Source: Acanthosepion pharaonis (taxonomy: Eukaryota > Mollusca > Cephalopoda > Sepiida > Sepiidae). Taken from it: a stretch of 64,000 bases of DNA. Of this stretch, positions 49,650-59,399 are shown piece by piece. A program made the translations under genes and the position numbers. The stretch is taken from the NCBI GenBank assembly GCA_903632075.3, contig CAHIKZ030000580.1, forward strand, positions 1,944,001-2,008,000. The letters are read 5' to 3'. The notes under the pieces are model-generated. The model did not search any database. It was not told the origin of the DNA and saw nothing but the letters and a program-made list of their open reading frames with translations. Position 1 is the first letter of the stretch, and each line of letters opens with the position of its first letter.

Positions 49650-50800
49650 CATTTGAGCTTCATTCAGCAGTTTAGAACAAATCACTTTGTCAAGTGTGTA
49701 TTCCATTTTTAAAGGCCTCCCACTATTGGTAAGAAGAACTTTTTTTTTGTTTTTAAATTAATTTCTTTTAGAAAAAATGTAATAGAATTTTAATTAAAAA
49801 TGGTTAATCATCCCAGAATTGTCCCCAAAAACTTAAGCAGTCATCTCGAACTAATGTTCTGTCAACACCTAGATAACATTAATCTCAAGCACTGGCTCAA
49901 ATACAATACTAAGGAATACATTACACAAAGCTGAAATGTATAAGAGTGAAAAGTAAAAAGTAACAATTTAGGCCTGAGAGGAAAGAACATATTCATTGAT
50001 CTCCAAGAGAATAGCAGAGTTTCTTTATCAAAATCATGATAACTTGTACAGTTGATGAGGGCCCCAGTAAATTTTTACATGGAATTGTTAATAAAGATAG
50101 AAATTTATAAAGTAAATGAATGTAAAAATGGGCTTTGAGGGTTTAAATAAAGCAAATTCAATTCTGGCTTCAGGAGGGTGCAAAACCTAGACCATAAATT
50201 GGAAGAAGAAATGAGAAGTTATGTTGATAACTGATAAAGTAATATTAATGTATTTTCAAGTGCAAATATGCCCTTTGGCACTTGGATATGTTTTTTTTTT
50301 TATGAACTCCACCTGGGTGGTTACAATGTTTGTTTGAAAACTGGCAAAGGAAAAATTCATTTGAAACCAAGGACTAGAGAAAAAAAAAAACAGGTGTCAC
50401 TTTCTACACTTTTTATAATTACCATTATTTTGGATTTCTGGCAAATACTTCACCAGCAGGAAAGCCATCTGGTTGATTTAAGGGGATACGGAGATAATGA
50501 AATGAGTTGGGGTGGGGGGAGAATTTCTCATATAAGCAAGCACACAATTCACTTGGCATTCATTTTCCATGAGGGGAGCAAGCAATCCAGATTCAATAAC
50601 ACACCTGTATCTTGACAAACCCTCCGATATAATTTTGTAGAAGTTAAATTCTGTTGACATTTTTTTCTCTTAATGTTAAATTCTTTTAAGTTTACAGAAC
50701 ACATTTGGTTTGTTTAACAAAGAACTTTTGTCCCTTTTGTCAACAAGTCAACCATAACCAACAATCAGAAGTGAAGGGTTAGCACATTCTGTGAGAGATT
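49650..50800. other. No gene seen
   Basis: A 115-codon plus-strand frame (50268-50615) is not recognised and has no splice or start support. It partly overlaps an open minus-strand frame. Probably intergenic. Confidence 0.5.
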
Positions 50801-50803
50801 GAT

Positions 50804-50809
50804 TTTATT
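50804..50809 (-). terminator. Polyadenylation signal AATAAA
   Basis: AATAAA in minus sense, about 45 bases after the stop codon of the exon at 50852-51123. The spacing supports a real 3' gene end. Confidence 0.6.
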
Positions 50810-50851
50810 GATTTTCTACAGGGACACAATGTCAGTATTTGGGTCCAACTA

Positions 50852-51123
50852 TTACTGAGCAGAGAAATCTACCAACCTTGTTGGCAGTTGTTCCTGTGCA
50901 TGACATGGTTGATACTGACGAATTATCCAATCCACCTGGTTATATCTGGTGCAATAAACCAACCAGTTGTAACTGAGTGCCATGACAAGGAACTGACCAT
51001 ATATCCCAGCAACTGTTATAGTTGAATATGTAACAAATGGCAAATTCTGACCAAAGAAGCCATTTCTACAGAATGAGCTAAATGCACAATGCAAAGCAGA
51101 TGTAATTACTGCAAAATCAGTAC
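50852..51123 (-). CDS. Probable terminal exon, NDUFC2-like (complex I subunit)
   Basis: A pyrimidine-rich tract and CATTTAG acceptor precede the exon. It enters with two bases of a split codon and encodes about 90 residues to a TAA, followed by AATAAA. The protein has two hydrophobic stretches, a turn with AGIYGQFL and a charged tail. From AGIYGQ onward it aligns without gaps by memory to the NDUFC2 pattern (AGLHRQxL, a hydrophobic helix, a basic residue, aromatic, then VR/IR), though identity is low. NDUFC2 is a small inner-membrane accessory subunit of NADH dehydrogenase. Seen: splice, stop and poly-A signals. Inferred: the family. Upstream exons should lie above 51.2 kb on the minus strand; none was recognised. 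Confidence 0.5.
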
Positions 51124-51299
51124 CTAAATGGAAAAAAAGGAAAAATATCAAACTTCCTAAAGAAAGTTTAGGAAAAGATAATATTTAACATCTTGCTTTG
51201 TTTATAGATGCCTGTAGTTAAATTGACAAAATAAAGGGAATTCTAATTTAATATTAAAATTATCACAAATTATTGATTGTTTATAACTAGAAAGCATAA

Positions 51300-51760
51300 T
51301 ATGTCTAAAAGTCTGTAGCGAAAGAGATAATCAGTTACCCCGAAAAAAAGTTTGTGTTTTGTGTGCGATCTACCAAAGAAAAATTACCAAAAAATAGTCA
51401 GCAAAAATCTACATCAATGACTAGAAGCTATGCTAATGTTCTTCCCTCCCCTAAATGGCATAACCAATCAGAAAATTCTCTCGGTGAATTTAACAGAAGT
51501 CGTTTTTCGCTTATAAAAGGAGATGATTTTTTTGAGCTGAAAAACGAACACGCATTGTTGTTGACAAGAAGTGAAGGTTGGATTTGTGACCCCATTTTGT
51601 CGTTTCTACGGTGTGTGTTGGACTGTTATGTCTGACTATCGTGTGAACTGCGATTTGGCTAAAAGTGTTGCGGTCGAGTAACAAGAAATCTATTGCAGTT
51701 GCTACTATCAGTTGACAGTCTACAACAACCTATTTTGGCATTTACTTTGTCTCTAGCAAG
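51300..51760 (+). mobile_element. Probable 5' LTR and leader of a family A element
   Basis: Directly precedes gag. Contains a TATA-like box and a block of about 50 bases (51671-51722) that recurs with few changes at 53683-53732, at the far end of the element. A repeat at both ends is expected for an LTR. The left edge and primer-binding site were not fixed. A 93-codon frame within it is probably fortuitous. Confidence 0.5.
51512..51519 (+). promoter_or_regulatory. TATA-like box in the LTR
   Basis: TATAAAAG lies about 250 bases before the gag reading frame, inside the presumed LTR. An exact TATA consensus in the right place for an LTR promoter; activity unknown. Confidence 0.45.
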
Positions 51761-51761
51761 A

Positions 51762-52503
51762 TGGTGGAAAGACTGACATAAAACTGATCCCCGAATTCAG
51801 TGGTGATATGAGTGGACAATCCGTGGTTGAATGGATCGAAAAAGTGGAACTGGTCTGCGAATTATGCGAGATCACGAAGATTGAACAGATTCTTCCACTG
51901 CGATTGAAAGGCAATGCCCTTGCTGTGTATAGGCAGCTGAGCAAAGAACAGAAAAGTGACATTGAGCAAATAAAGCACGCTCTACTAATCACGTTTGGAA
52001 CTGACCAGTTCGTGGCCTACGACCAATTCCAGGCGCGGCGTCTACGACCTGGCAAGACAGTAGACTTATATTTGGCAGAATTAAAGAAGCTCGCCGTTCC
52101 AATTGCACTGCTTCCTGAAGAATGGATGACATGTGCCTTCGTGTCTGGATTGCCTAGTCATGTTAAGCAGATAATCCATGCATCATCCAGAATGGAAGAC
52201 CTGATGCTCAATCAATTGTTGACCAGAGCCCATGCTATCATGATCGACGAAAAAGAGGATGATGAACCAGTGGCCGCAGTCGTTGAAGTCAAAGAAGGTC
52301 CGACACCAGCCATCCATCGCCATGGTGATGTCACCTGCTATCGGTGCTCTGGGCCAAATCATTTTGCCAGAGACTGCCGCTATCAACGAAAAGAAATGCG
52401 CAGCAGGTCGGCACGAAAGGCACATCTCGATCTACGATGCTTCCAATGTCATGAAGTAGGTCATATTGCCTCTAAGTGTCTGGGAAATGGAATGGGGGGA
52501 TGA
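51762..52503 (+). pseudogene. LTR family A gag (best-preserved frame)
   Basis: An uninterrupted 231-residue frame from an internal Met at 51808; the reading frame stays open some 45 bases further upstream, so the original start was probably near 51762 and lost its phase by a small change. The N-terminal two thirds are helical capsid-like (LPEEWMTCAFVSGLP). Two zinc knuckles follow, CYRCSGPNHFARDC and CFQCHEVGHIASKC, both C-x2-C-x4-H-x4-C. The protein would package element RNA. Codon use and GC content are clearly higher than in the flanking DNA, so this is the youngest-looking family A copy. No intact pol follows. Confidence 0.85.
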
Positions 52504-52529
52504 GACGTCAGCGCCGGTCTCTTCACCGC

Positions 52530-53710
52530 ACCGAGCATGAAAGAGGTGCTCCCTGTGATTAAGGTGCGCATCAATGGAATAACACATACCACTTTAATGG
52601 ATTTGGGCTGCTCTCGGTCACTCACAAATGGTTCGATTTGTCGACAGTGAAGCAGACAAAAGATGGACGTACCATCACCCGATGGAAGGGCTCTCAGAAG
52701 CCGGGGAGTTGGAAACATCAAACTCAGTATCAACAACGGTGAACCCCGTCACAGTCAGTGTGTCGGTCATGGACAGCGCGTTATTAGGTTTTGATCTGCT
52801 CCTTGGGATGGAAATTATTAAAGGAGCTGGGCGGCGTACGCATTACAGAGGCGGGCGAAGTCAAGTTTTCTGATCCGCCCATCTGTGCTACTTTGAAGAT
52901 CAACAAACCCGACTTTAGCGCAGAGTTTGACCAAAGGACAAAGACATGGACAGCATTTTGGAAATGGTCAGAAAATAACCCACCAGAAAAGCTCCAGAAC
53001 CGAGTGTCAGAATATTTGGTGCCTGAACGCGTCAAGAATACCAGTGCGAATTGCAGGTGTGGCTGGACAATGGATGGCTGACTCCGTATCCCGAGGAAGA
53101 GCTTGATCCTCCAAGAGGCCTCATCCTGTTGATGGCCATGGTACAAAAGAACAAGGGAAAGTTGTGCCCTGTACGAAGGGATCCAATGTCTCTGTGATTG
53201 ACCTTTGAAAGGCCTACTTGCAGGTATGCATGCACCGGTCACTGTGGCCATTTCAGACGGTGATCCTTAGTGGAAGGAGATACTGCTTAACCCGAATGGG
53301 ATTCGGACTCAATGTGGCACCAGTCATCATGAAAGCCATCGTGGATGCTGCGCTATCCAAGGATGAGACAATTTGTCAAGCGATGTCAGCTTACATTGAC
53401 AACATCTACATCAACGAAACCTTAGTGCCTGCTGCACAGGTGAGAAAGCATCTTGCTGACTTTGGGCTCGAATGTAAGAACCCAGGACGACTGGCGAATG
53501 GTGCTCGTGTGCTCGGCTTGCAGGTCTGGGGGGAGCACAACGTGCTTTACTGGAAACGTGGAAGCGAGCTCCCGAACATTCCCAGACACATGACACGACG
53601 CAGCGTTATTTCGTTATGTGGAAAGCTGGCGAGACATTTTCCCGTGGGCGGGTGGATCCGCATTGCAACTGCATTTATCAAACGGTCGAGAAACAAGAAA
53701 TCTATTGCAG
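52530..53710 (+). pseudogene. LTR family A protease and RT, frameshifted
   Basis: Protease block PVIKVRINGITHTTLMDLG near 52550 has DLG where DTG/DSG is expected. RT start block KINKPDFSAEFDQRTKTW follows near 52900, GLILLMAMVQKNKGK near 53120, and an open frame 53218-53781 with GRRYCLTRMGFGLNVAPVIM, the catalytic box YIDN in place of YxDD (near 53395) and a thumb block CGKLARHFPVGGWIRIA near 53620. RNase H and integrase are missing: near 53683 the frame runs directly into LTR-end sequence. Confidence 0.8.
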
Positions 53711-53732
53711 CTGCTACTATCAGTTGGCAGTC
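53683..53732 (+). repeat. Copy of the LTR end fused to RT
   Basis: About 50 bases nearly identical to 51671-51722 (CGGTCGAG, ACAAGAAATCTATTGCAG, TGCTACTATCAGTTG, CAGTC). It joins the RT frame in phase, so the deletion end points lie exactly here. Direct evidence of an internal deletion or template jump in this copy. Confidence 0.85.
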
Positions 53733-53734
53733 TT

Positions 53735-54165
53735 TTTTTTACTGCAACAAAGTCAAAGAGAAAAATCCTCATTCAAAATAGATATCTGGACACATGGAGA
53801 AAGCAAAGGACTATCATAAATTTCTGTTTTTGGATGGAGAAAGTTCTGCAAACATTACCAGGAATGGAAAGGCTACACTTGATGTAAGCACAGTTGTGAC
53901 AGACTCTGCAGTGGCAGGCCAGATGTTGCTGTGAAAGAAGTCCAAGGAGGCTTCTGCTCTCATTAAAGCTGAGAGAAGAATTACTACTGCAACAATTCTA
54001 TGAAAACTTTCAGGGGAGCCATAGTAGTGGTTGCAGCTTAATGCAGTCTCTTGGATACTCAAAGTTTTGGATAAAGTGAGTTCCTAAAGTGCTGACAAGC
54101 AGTGAGCCGAGAATGGCAATATTTGGTAATAATTCGAGAAATATTCATGGTATTATGCTGTATGG
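53735..54165. other. No gene seen
   Basis: Sequence between the family A end and a tandem repeat. Short frames only; nothing recognised. Confidence 0.5.
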
Positions 54166-54169
54166 AAGC

Positions 54170-54620
54170 GTATGGGCAACATAAATTCAGTGAAATCAAG
54201 AAAGTTGAATTTTTTCATATGTTAGGGGGATCTGGGACCAGATTTCCATATTTGGGCATAACTGTCCAGAAACACAAAATTTGCTCTAATTAAAGATTGG
54301 TCGAAAATAGGAAGGCCATCATGGACTTTCTTGAAAGGTATGGGCAACATGATATCAGTGAAATCAACGAAATTGAATTTTTTTCATATGAGAAATATTT
54401 TTTGATATTCTTGTGGGTCTGGGAACAGATTTCCATATTTGGACATTACGGCCCCCAAACCCAGAAATTGCTATAATTTCAATTTTGCTGATGATAGAAA
54501 GGTAATTCAGGGCTTTTTAGATAGGCATAAGTAAATGAAATAGGATGAAATAAAAAATATTGAAAATTTTCATGAATTGGAGGCCTGAAGCCTCATTGTA
54601 TATTTGGGGATTTTGTTCCT
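54170..54620 (+). repeat. Tandem repeat, about 2.5 units of ~170-180 bases
   Basis: Units start at GTATGGGCAACAT (54170 and 54338), with a diverged third near 54520. Each has AATCAAxxAAxTTGAATTTTT, then a CTGGGAxCAGATTTCCATATT block. Non-coding. A short satellite-like array or part of a repeat's internal array. Confidence 0.8.
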
Positions 54621-54734
54621 GAAATATGAAAATCTTTCATAATTAGTAATGTGTGATGTGTTGAGGAGCAAATTTCTTGGTTAGATTGTTATTGAAGGAT
54701 GTGTTTTATTTTTTCATTTTTCTGTTCACAAGCA

Positions 54735-55925
54735 AAATGAATACAAGTGATAGTGATAGAATCATTGAATTCACCAAGAAAGAAGTTATTCAAGTCATTT
54801 GATTTATTCAATGAGAGAGGAAAAAAACAACAGAGTGAGTACTATGAAATCATCAATAGCAAATTGCCAGCCTCCTGTGCATTGAAACCTGGTTCTTGTA
54901 CTGAGTTGAACACAGCAATACAGAAGTACAAGAAGCAACAGAGTCCTCAGACATGATAGTAAAAAGCAGTGAAGATATTCTTAATGTTGGTATCCCAAAC
55001 AAAGCTTCACCTCATCTTGTTTGGTCATCCAATTTTCACAGAAGCCATTCCATCCGTTCTCAACAATCCTCCTCCTGTACTTGCTTCTCCATTCAATCTT
55101 GTTCAAGTTGATGATGATACAGTGCTACACAATGAAAGACCTCCAAAAGCAAAGAAATCACAAGGACCTGAGGAGTTCATGGCATCATTTTTCAAGTCAT
55201 ACAAAAACAGGATGATGTTGTGAATGCAATACCAGAGTTCATGTACGCTGATATATTCAAAAATGATTGTCATGGTTGGACTGACAGAAAAAAAAAGTTT
55301 GTTTGCTGCTTAGAAAATTGGATCCAGTAGTACAAAATTTGTAAATTATTACCAAAGAAACCCGGTGCGTTATCTTTTGATAGTAGTACCATTTTGTTGT
55401 TGTCGGAAATATTCAACCAAAAGACATTTTTGTTCCACAGATGGTGAAAATGTATGAATCTCATAAAAAAGATGAACAGGATCTTATTACTTTTGCAAGC
55501 ATTGTCAACCACGAGTGAAAAATTTTTAAATTGTCTGAATTATCAGCAGATAATTTCAAATGTTTAAATTTTCACTTGATTGACATCAGCAAAAGATGAT
55601 GAAATAAAACACAGAATATTGAATAAACTAGAATACAAACCTAGTTTAACCCTTCAGCAGATAGCGGAAGAATGTCGATGAATTATTAATGTTTGACAGG
55701 ATTCAAAAGATATCAAACAAAATGGCATATCACACATTCAACATCTTCATTGAAAGCCATACAAAAAAAAAATATTTTTTGACCCCTAATCCCTGCTTTG
55801 CAGGTAGAGAGTTGCATTTTAAAAGGGATTGTCCCTATAAAAATAAATGTTTCAGATGTGATAAAATTGGTCACAAATGTTCACATTGCAAAGGAAAATT
55901 TAAAAAAATGTTCAGTAAATAGACA
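54735..55925 (+). pseudogene. Ty3/gypsy family C gag
   Basis: Coding-like blocks in plus sense across several frames: FDLFNERGKKQQSEYYEIIN near 54800 (origin uncertain), NNPPPVLASPFNLVQVDDDT near 55065, EEFMASFFKSYKN near 55170, LPKKPGALSFD near 55350 (with a frameshift), KDEQDLITFASIVNHE near 55470, and LTLQQIAEEC near 55650. The knuckle pair follows: a first one with Cys-Cys spacing broken (CFAGRELHFKRDC) and an intact CFRCDKIGHKCSHC near 55845. This is the gag layout of a gypsy element of the K02A2.6-like kind. Multiple stops. Confidence 0.65.
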
Positions 55926-55944
55926 AAAACATTTAGATCAGATC

Positions 55945-56560
55945 ATAGATGAAAATGGTAGGAAGCCAGACCCAGCTAGAGCAAGTACTATTAAAAATAT
56001 GCCTGCTCCAGAAAATAAAAGTACTCTAAACTTTTCTAAGCTTAGCCAATTATTATAATGTGCGTCTCTAACATGCAATTTTTGTGAAAACCATTGAATG
56101 ACTTACTAAAAGATACCAAATGGATTTGGACAAACGAATGTCAAAACTAGAAAAAATAAGAGACATTGACGTTGGACTTGTTTTCAACACATTTCAATCC
56201 TACATGCAAAATAATCATAGCTAGTGATATTTGTTCAATTGATATCAGTTGCAGCTATTTTGCATAAAAGTAAGGATGGATCATTATTAAAAGCAATAGC
56301 TAATGCTTCAAGGACACCTTTACCAGCATAAAAGAACTATAGCCACATTGAGAAGGAAAGACTTACTATTGTATTCGCACTTGATAAATTTCACAGATTT
56401 ATCCACGGGAGAAGATTTACTCTGCAAACAGACCACTATTATCCATTTACGGATCTTAAGAAAAAAAAAAAAAATATCGAATCAACTACAACAATGGGGT
56501 ACTGTCTTAATTATAATTTTAAAATGGAGTTTGTGCCATCAATTTAAACCAGATAAGGAA
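55945..56560 (+). pseudogene. Ty3/gypsy family C RT thumb and RNase H
   Basis: Follows the gag knuckle with the front half of RT deleted: DENGRKPDPARASTIKNMP near 55950, ILHKSKDGSLLKAIANASRT near 56255, HIEKERLTIVFALDKFHRFI near 56340, FTLQTDHYYPF near 56415, and NYNFKMEFVPS near 56510. These are RT-connection and RNase H motifs of Ty3/gypsy elements. Frameshifts, a long A-run (56461-56474) and a stop interrupt. Integrase is not seen. Confidence 0.8.
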
Positions 56561-56569
56561 AAGATACAT

Positions 56570-57560
56570 CAATGAAGAAAGTAGCAATGGAGAAGCTGTG
56601 GATGTTTTCTTTGATGTGTTTGATATACCCATTCCCCAAACAGCTCCAGAAATGAGATGATCCATGAAAAGAAAACGGCAACCTCCAAAGAGGTTAAAGA
56701 TAAAACCTAAACATAAAAGGTATGACTACCAAGGGAATGAAATCTCAAAGAGAGATGCCATAAAGGACGTAAATGAATGGAATTGTCCATTTGTGTAAAG
56801 AAGTGGAGTTAAGCAGAGTTGATAAGAGTTAGCATTAGTTCAATTGATATTTGTACCTTTGGATAGTAAACCTATTTCATTACTTACCTATGAGTTTATC
56901 TTTCTTATTCTTCTGTTATCTCAAAAACACAAGATACAGACTTCAAACATATTCTGTTTTGGATGGTAAAAGAAGAGGCCTTGACTTACAAGAACCTTAT
57001 AACACAAACAATAACATCAGTGATCAAGCTAGTCAAGGAATATTCTCCAGATCAGTCACTTAAAAGTTTGACCATGTACTTGAAAGATGGTGATGGTACA
57101 ATGCCAGCACTTAAATCAAAAAGGAAGAGAGTTGAGGATGGCAACGACAATGGTGCCAATGATGATGAAGACCACATATTTCAATATGGTATCATTCCTC
57201 TGAAACTTACATGGAATGTTGGTGGCAAAGAGGAAATTTATGGCAGAACCCAATTCTGCACGATCATTGAGACGTGCGTATTTAAGTAAAAAGTAATCTT
57301 AACCTCCTTCAGTTAATGGTCAAAGAAACAGATCATGCTCTGAATGCTTTATATACTAATGGTTTATCAATTAATGTTGGTGATGACAATTTTAATGTGC
57401 CATATAATCAAAAGAAATGTATCAACAATCAAGTTAAAGATGTTCACCATAGATTGTTGGAGAGATCCAACCTTTATCTTATTCATGTCACATGAAAAAT
57501 ACATTGGGACAAAATTGCATACAATTTGCAAAGCAACAGATCATACAGTTCAAACTCATG
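56570..57560 (+). pseudogene. Orphan coding remnant of unknown origin
   Basis: Follows the family C RNase H. Coding-like pieces in plus sense: NGEAVDVFFDVFDIPIPQTA near 56590; a very basic block KRKRQPPKRLKIKPKHKRYD near 56660 ending DVNEWNCPFV and a stop; a 108-residue frame (56963-57289) with an acidic patch (GANDDEDH) and FQYGIIPLKLTWNVGGKEE; and, in another frame, NALYTNGLSINVGDDNFNVP near 57340 and QVKDVHHRLLERSNLYLIH near 57430. I do not recognise any of these. Composition and mild amphipathicity look like real protein. It may be a third module of the gypsy element or a different inserted element. Confidence 0.4.
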
Positions 57561-58711
57561 CTTATTACTGAAAAGATATTTTTTCCTGAAGATCCTATAC
57601 ACTATTTATCTTTAGCACTCTGTAGGTGACTATATTCACTAAGCAAAATGTTAAATTTGAATTTCTTGTTTATGTAGCCATATCCTTCTATGGCAACGCC
57701 TAAAACAATCTTGATTGAAATTGAGAGACACGGTACTGCAATTTCAAATATATAGAACTAATATATAAAATATTATATTTTGATGGGATTCCATATACAT
57801 GCAGTAATATTTATAAATGATGCAGAGTGCTAAATGTTAATGTATAACATAACAGAAATATCTCATCAGCTGATCCAAAATGATCAATTTTTATTGTCTT
57901 GATCACACCATATACAAATTGTCTTGAATCACTATATTCAATTCACTGCCAGAATAAAAAGACAAAATTTTCAAAAATGTTGGAGTTAACTGTTTCTTCA
58001 TGACACTGCCATCTTTTTGTTTACAAGATGCTGTCTACATTATATTTACTAGCAATAGATATAACTATTACCACTTTATAACAATATACTCATGGAAATA
58101 TTAAACTACACTTTTTGTACTGTCAATGTGTGGCATCATGTTAGTGAAATATCTTGTCTGCCACTCCTGGACATTAAAAATTTTTCACAAAAAACATCCT
58201 AAAAACAGAATTCACTTTTTATGTGATTAAGACAATAGAGATAGGAATAGTAAGTTTATTGATTTGTACAGCATAAGGATAGCATTTGAAAATTTTCTAC
58301 AAGATATATCATGTTGGATCTCAAAAGTAAGAATTTTGATTTAAGTCTTAAGTATGCTTTTTCAGTATTTCTTACTCTGGTGCTGATGAACATAAAAGAA
58401 TGGCATGTGTAACTTGTATATATTCATATTGATTTCATTAAAAATAGCAGGTATATTTTTTTAAAGTAATAAAATAATATAAATAAGAAACCATATTCCG
58501 TGTACAACACAGTTTTAATAGGCATGGGGCATAGAAATAAAACTAATCTTTCAACTTTTTTGAAATGATGATCTCCAAATCAAACTGATAATTTTAATGA
58601 CAAAGATATTAAGCCCAGAGAGAATTTGTTTGAGAGCGTTTGTACCACATTACCCACTAATCCCAACAACCATGCTAAAGCAGAAATTTAATAGACATGA
58701 ATTGGAATAAA
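57560..58711. other. No gene seen
   Basis: AT-rich, without recognisable coding blocks. Confidence 0.6.
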
Positions 58712-59381
58712 CAGATCTTGTCAAGATTAGCAAACCTATTCACTGCAGGATTTGCTATTCTTTACATTGGGTTCATTATTCTTTACATGAGAATAATCGG
58801 TTTTACTGTTCTAGACAGCAACATTTTGGTACAAGTAACTTTAACGTTCAATAGTTGTTTTCATATAGTGATTTTTATTAATTCATGTATCCAGGAACCC
58901 TCAAGATGGATATTGTTGGTGTAATGAAATGAGGGAATAGGAAACTTCTCATGTTGTAAATATATCTCACCTGACAATTTTTACAACTTTTTCAGAGAGG
59001 TGTGCACACACATAATCATAGTAGGTAAAGAATAAGGCTAAAATTAAGAACATGCAAGGTTGCAGATGCAATTTTCTACCAAGTTATTTAAATCAGTTCA
59101 TGTGGATGGAATGGAATATGGTTAACAGGTTATTGGGGTTCTGTAATACAATCACCATATTTCTTTCAATAACCAAGTTACTTCAACCATTTCTTCATGG
59201 AAAGTGAATGATGTGTTTTTTTAATTGTTCATTTATCAATAAAAGAGTTCAGTTATATTTCCAACATTGCTTTTAATAAATAGAACATTTTGTCACGGGT
59301 TAGCTGTTCTTAATATGGGGATAATTAGGTTTGCTAATCTCAACATGGAAATTCTGGGCTCACTAGTCTTGACAAGATCTG
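58712..59381. mobile_element. Possible MITE bounded by 19-base inverted repeats
   Basis: CAGATCTTGTCAAGATTAG at 58712-58730 is matched by its inverse complement at 59363-59381 with one difference. A second inverted match, ATTAGCAAACCTA, lies inside the ends (58727 and near 59330). No open frame of transposase type. AT-rich flanks show no clear target duplication. Confidence 0.55.
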
Positions 59382-59399
59382 ATTAAACATTTCTATGTG

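Noticed and set aside
50268..50615. 115-residue plus-strand frame
   Set aside because: No family recognised, overlapped by an open minus frame, no acceptor or promoter.
51354..51635. A host exon of 93 residues
   Set aside because: Lies in the presumed LTR with a TATA box; no domain and no splice sites.
54170..54620. CRISPR array
   Set aside because: Units are long, diverged and few, without regular spacers, and the genome is eukaryotic.
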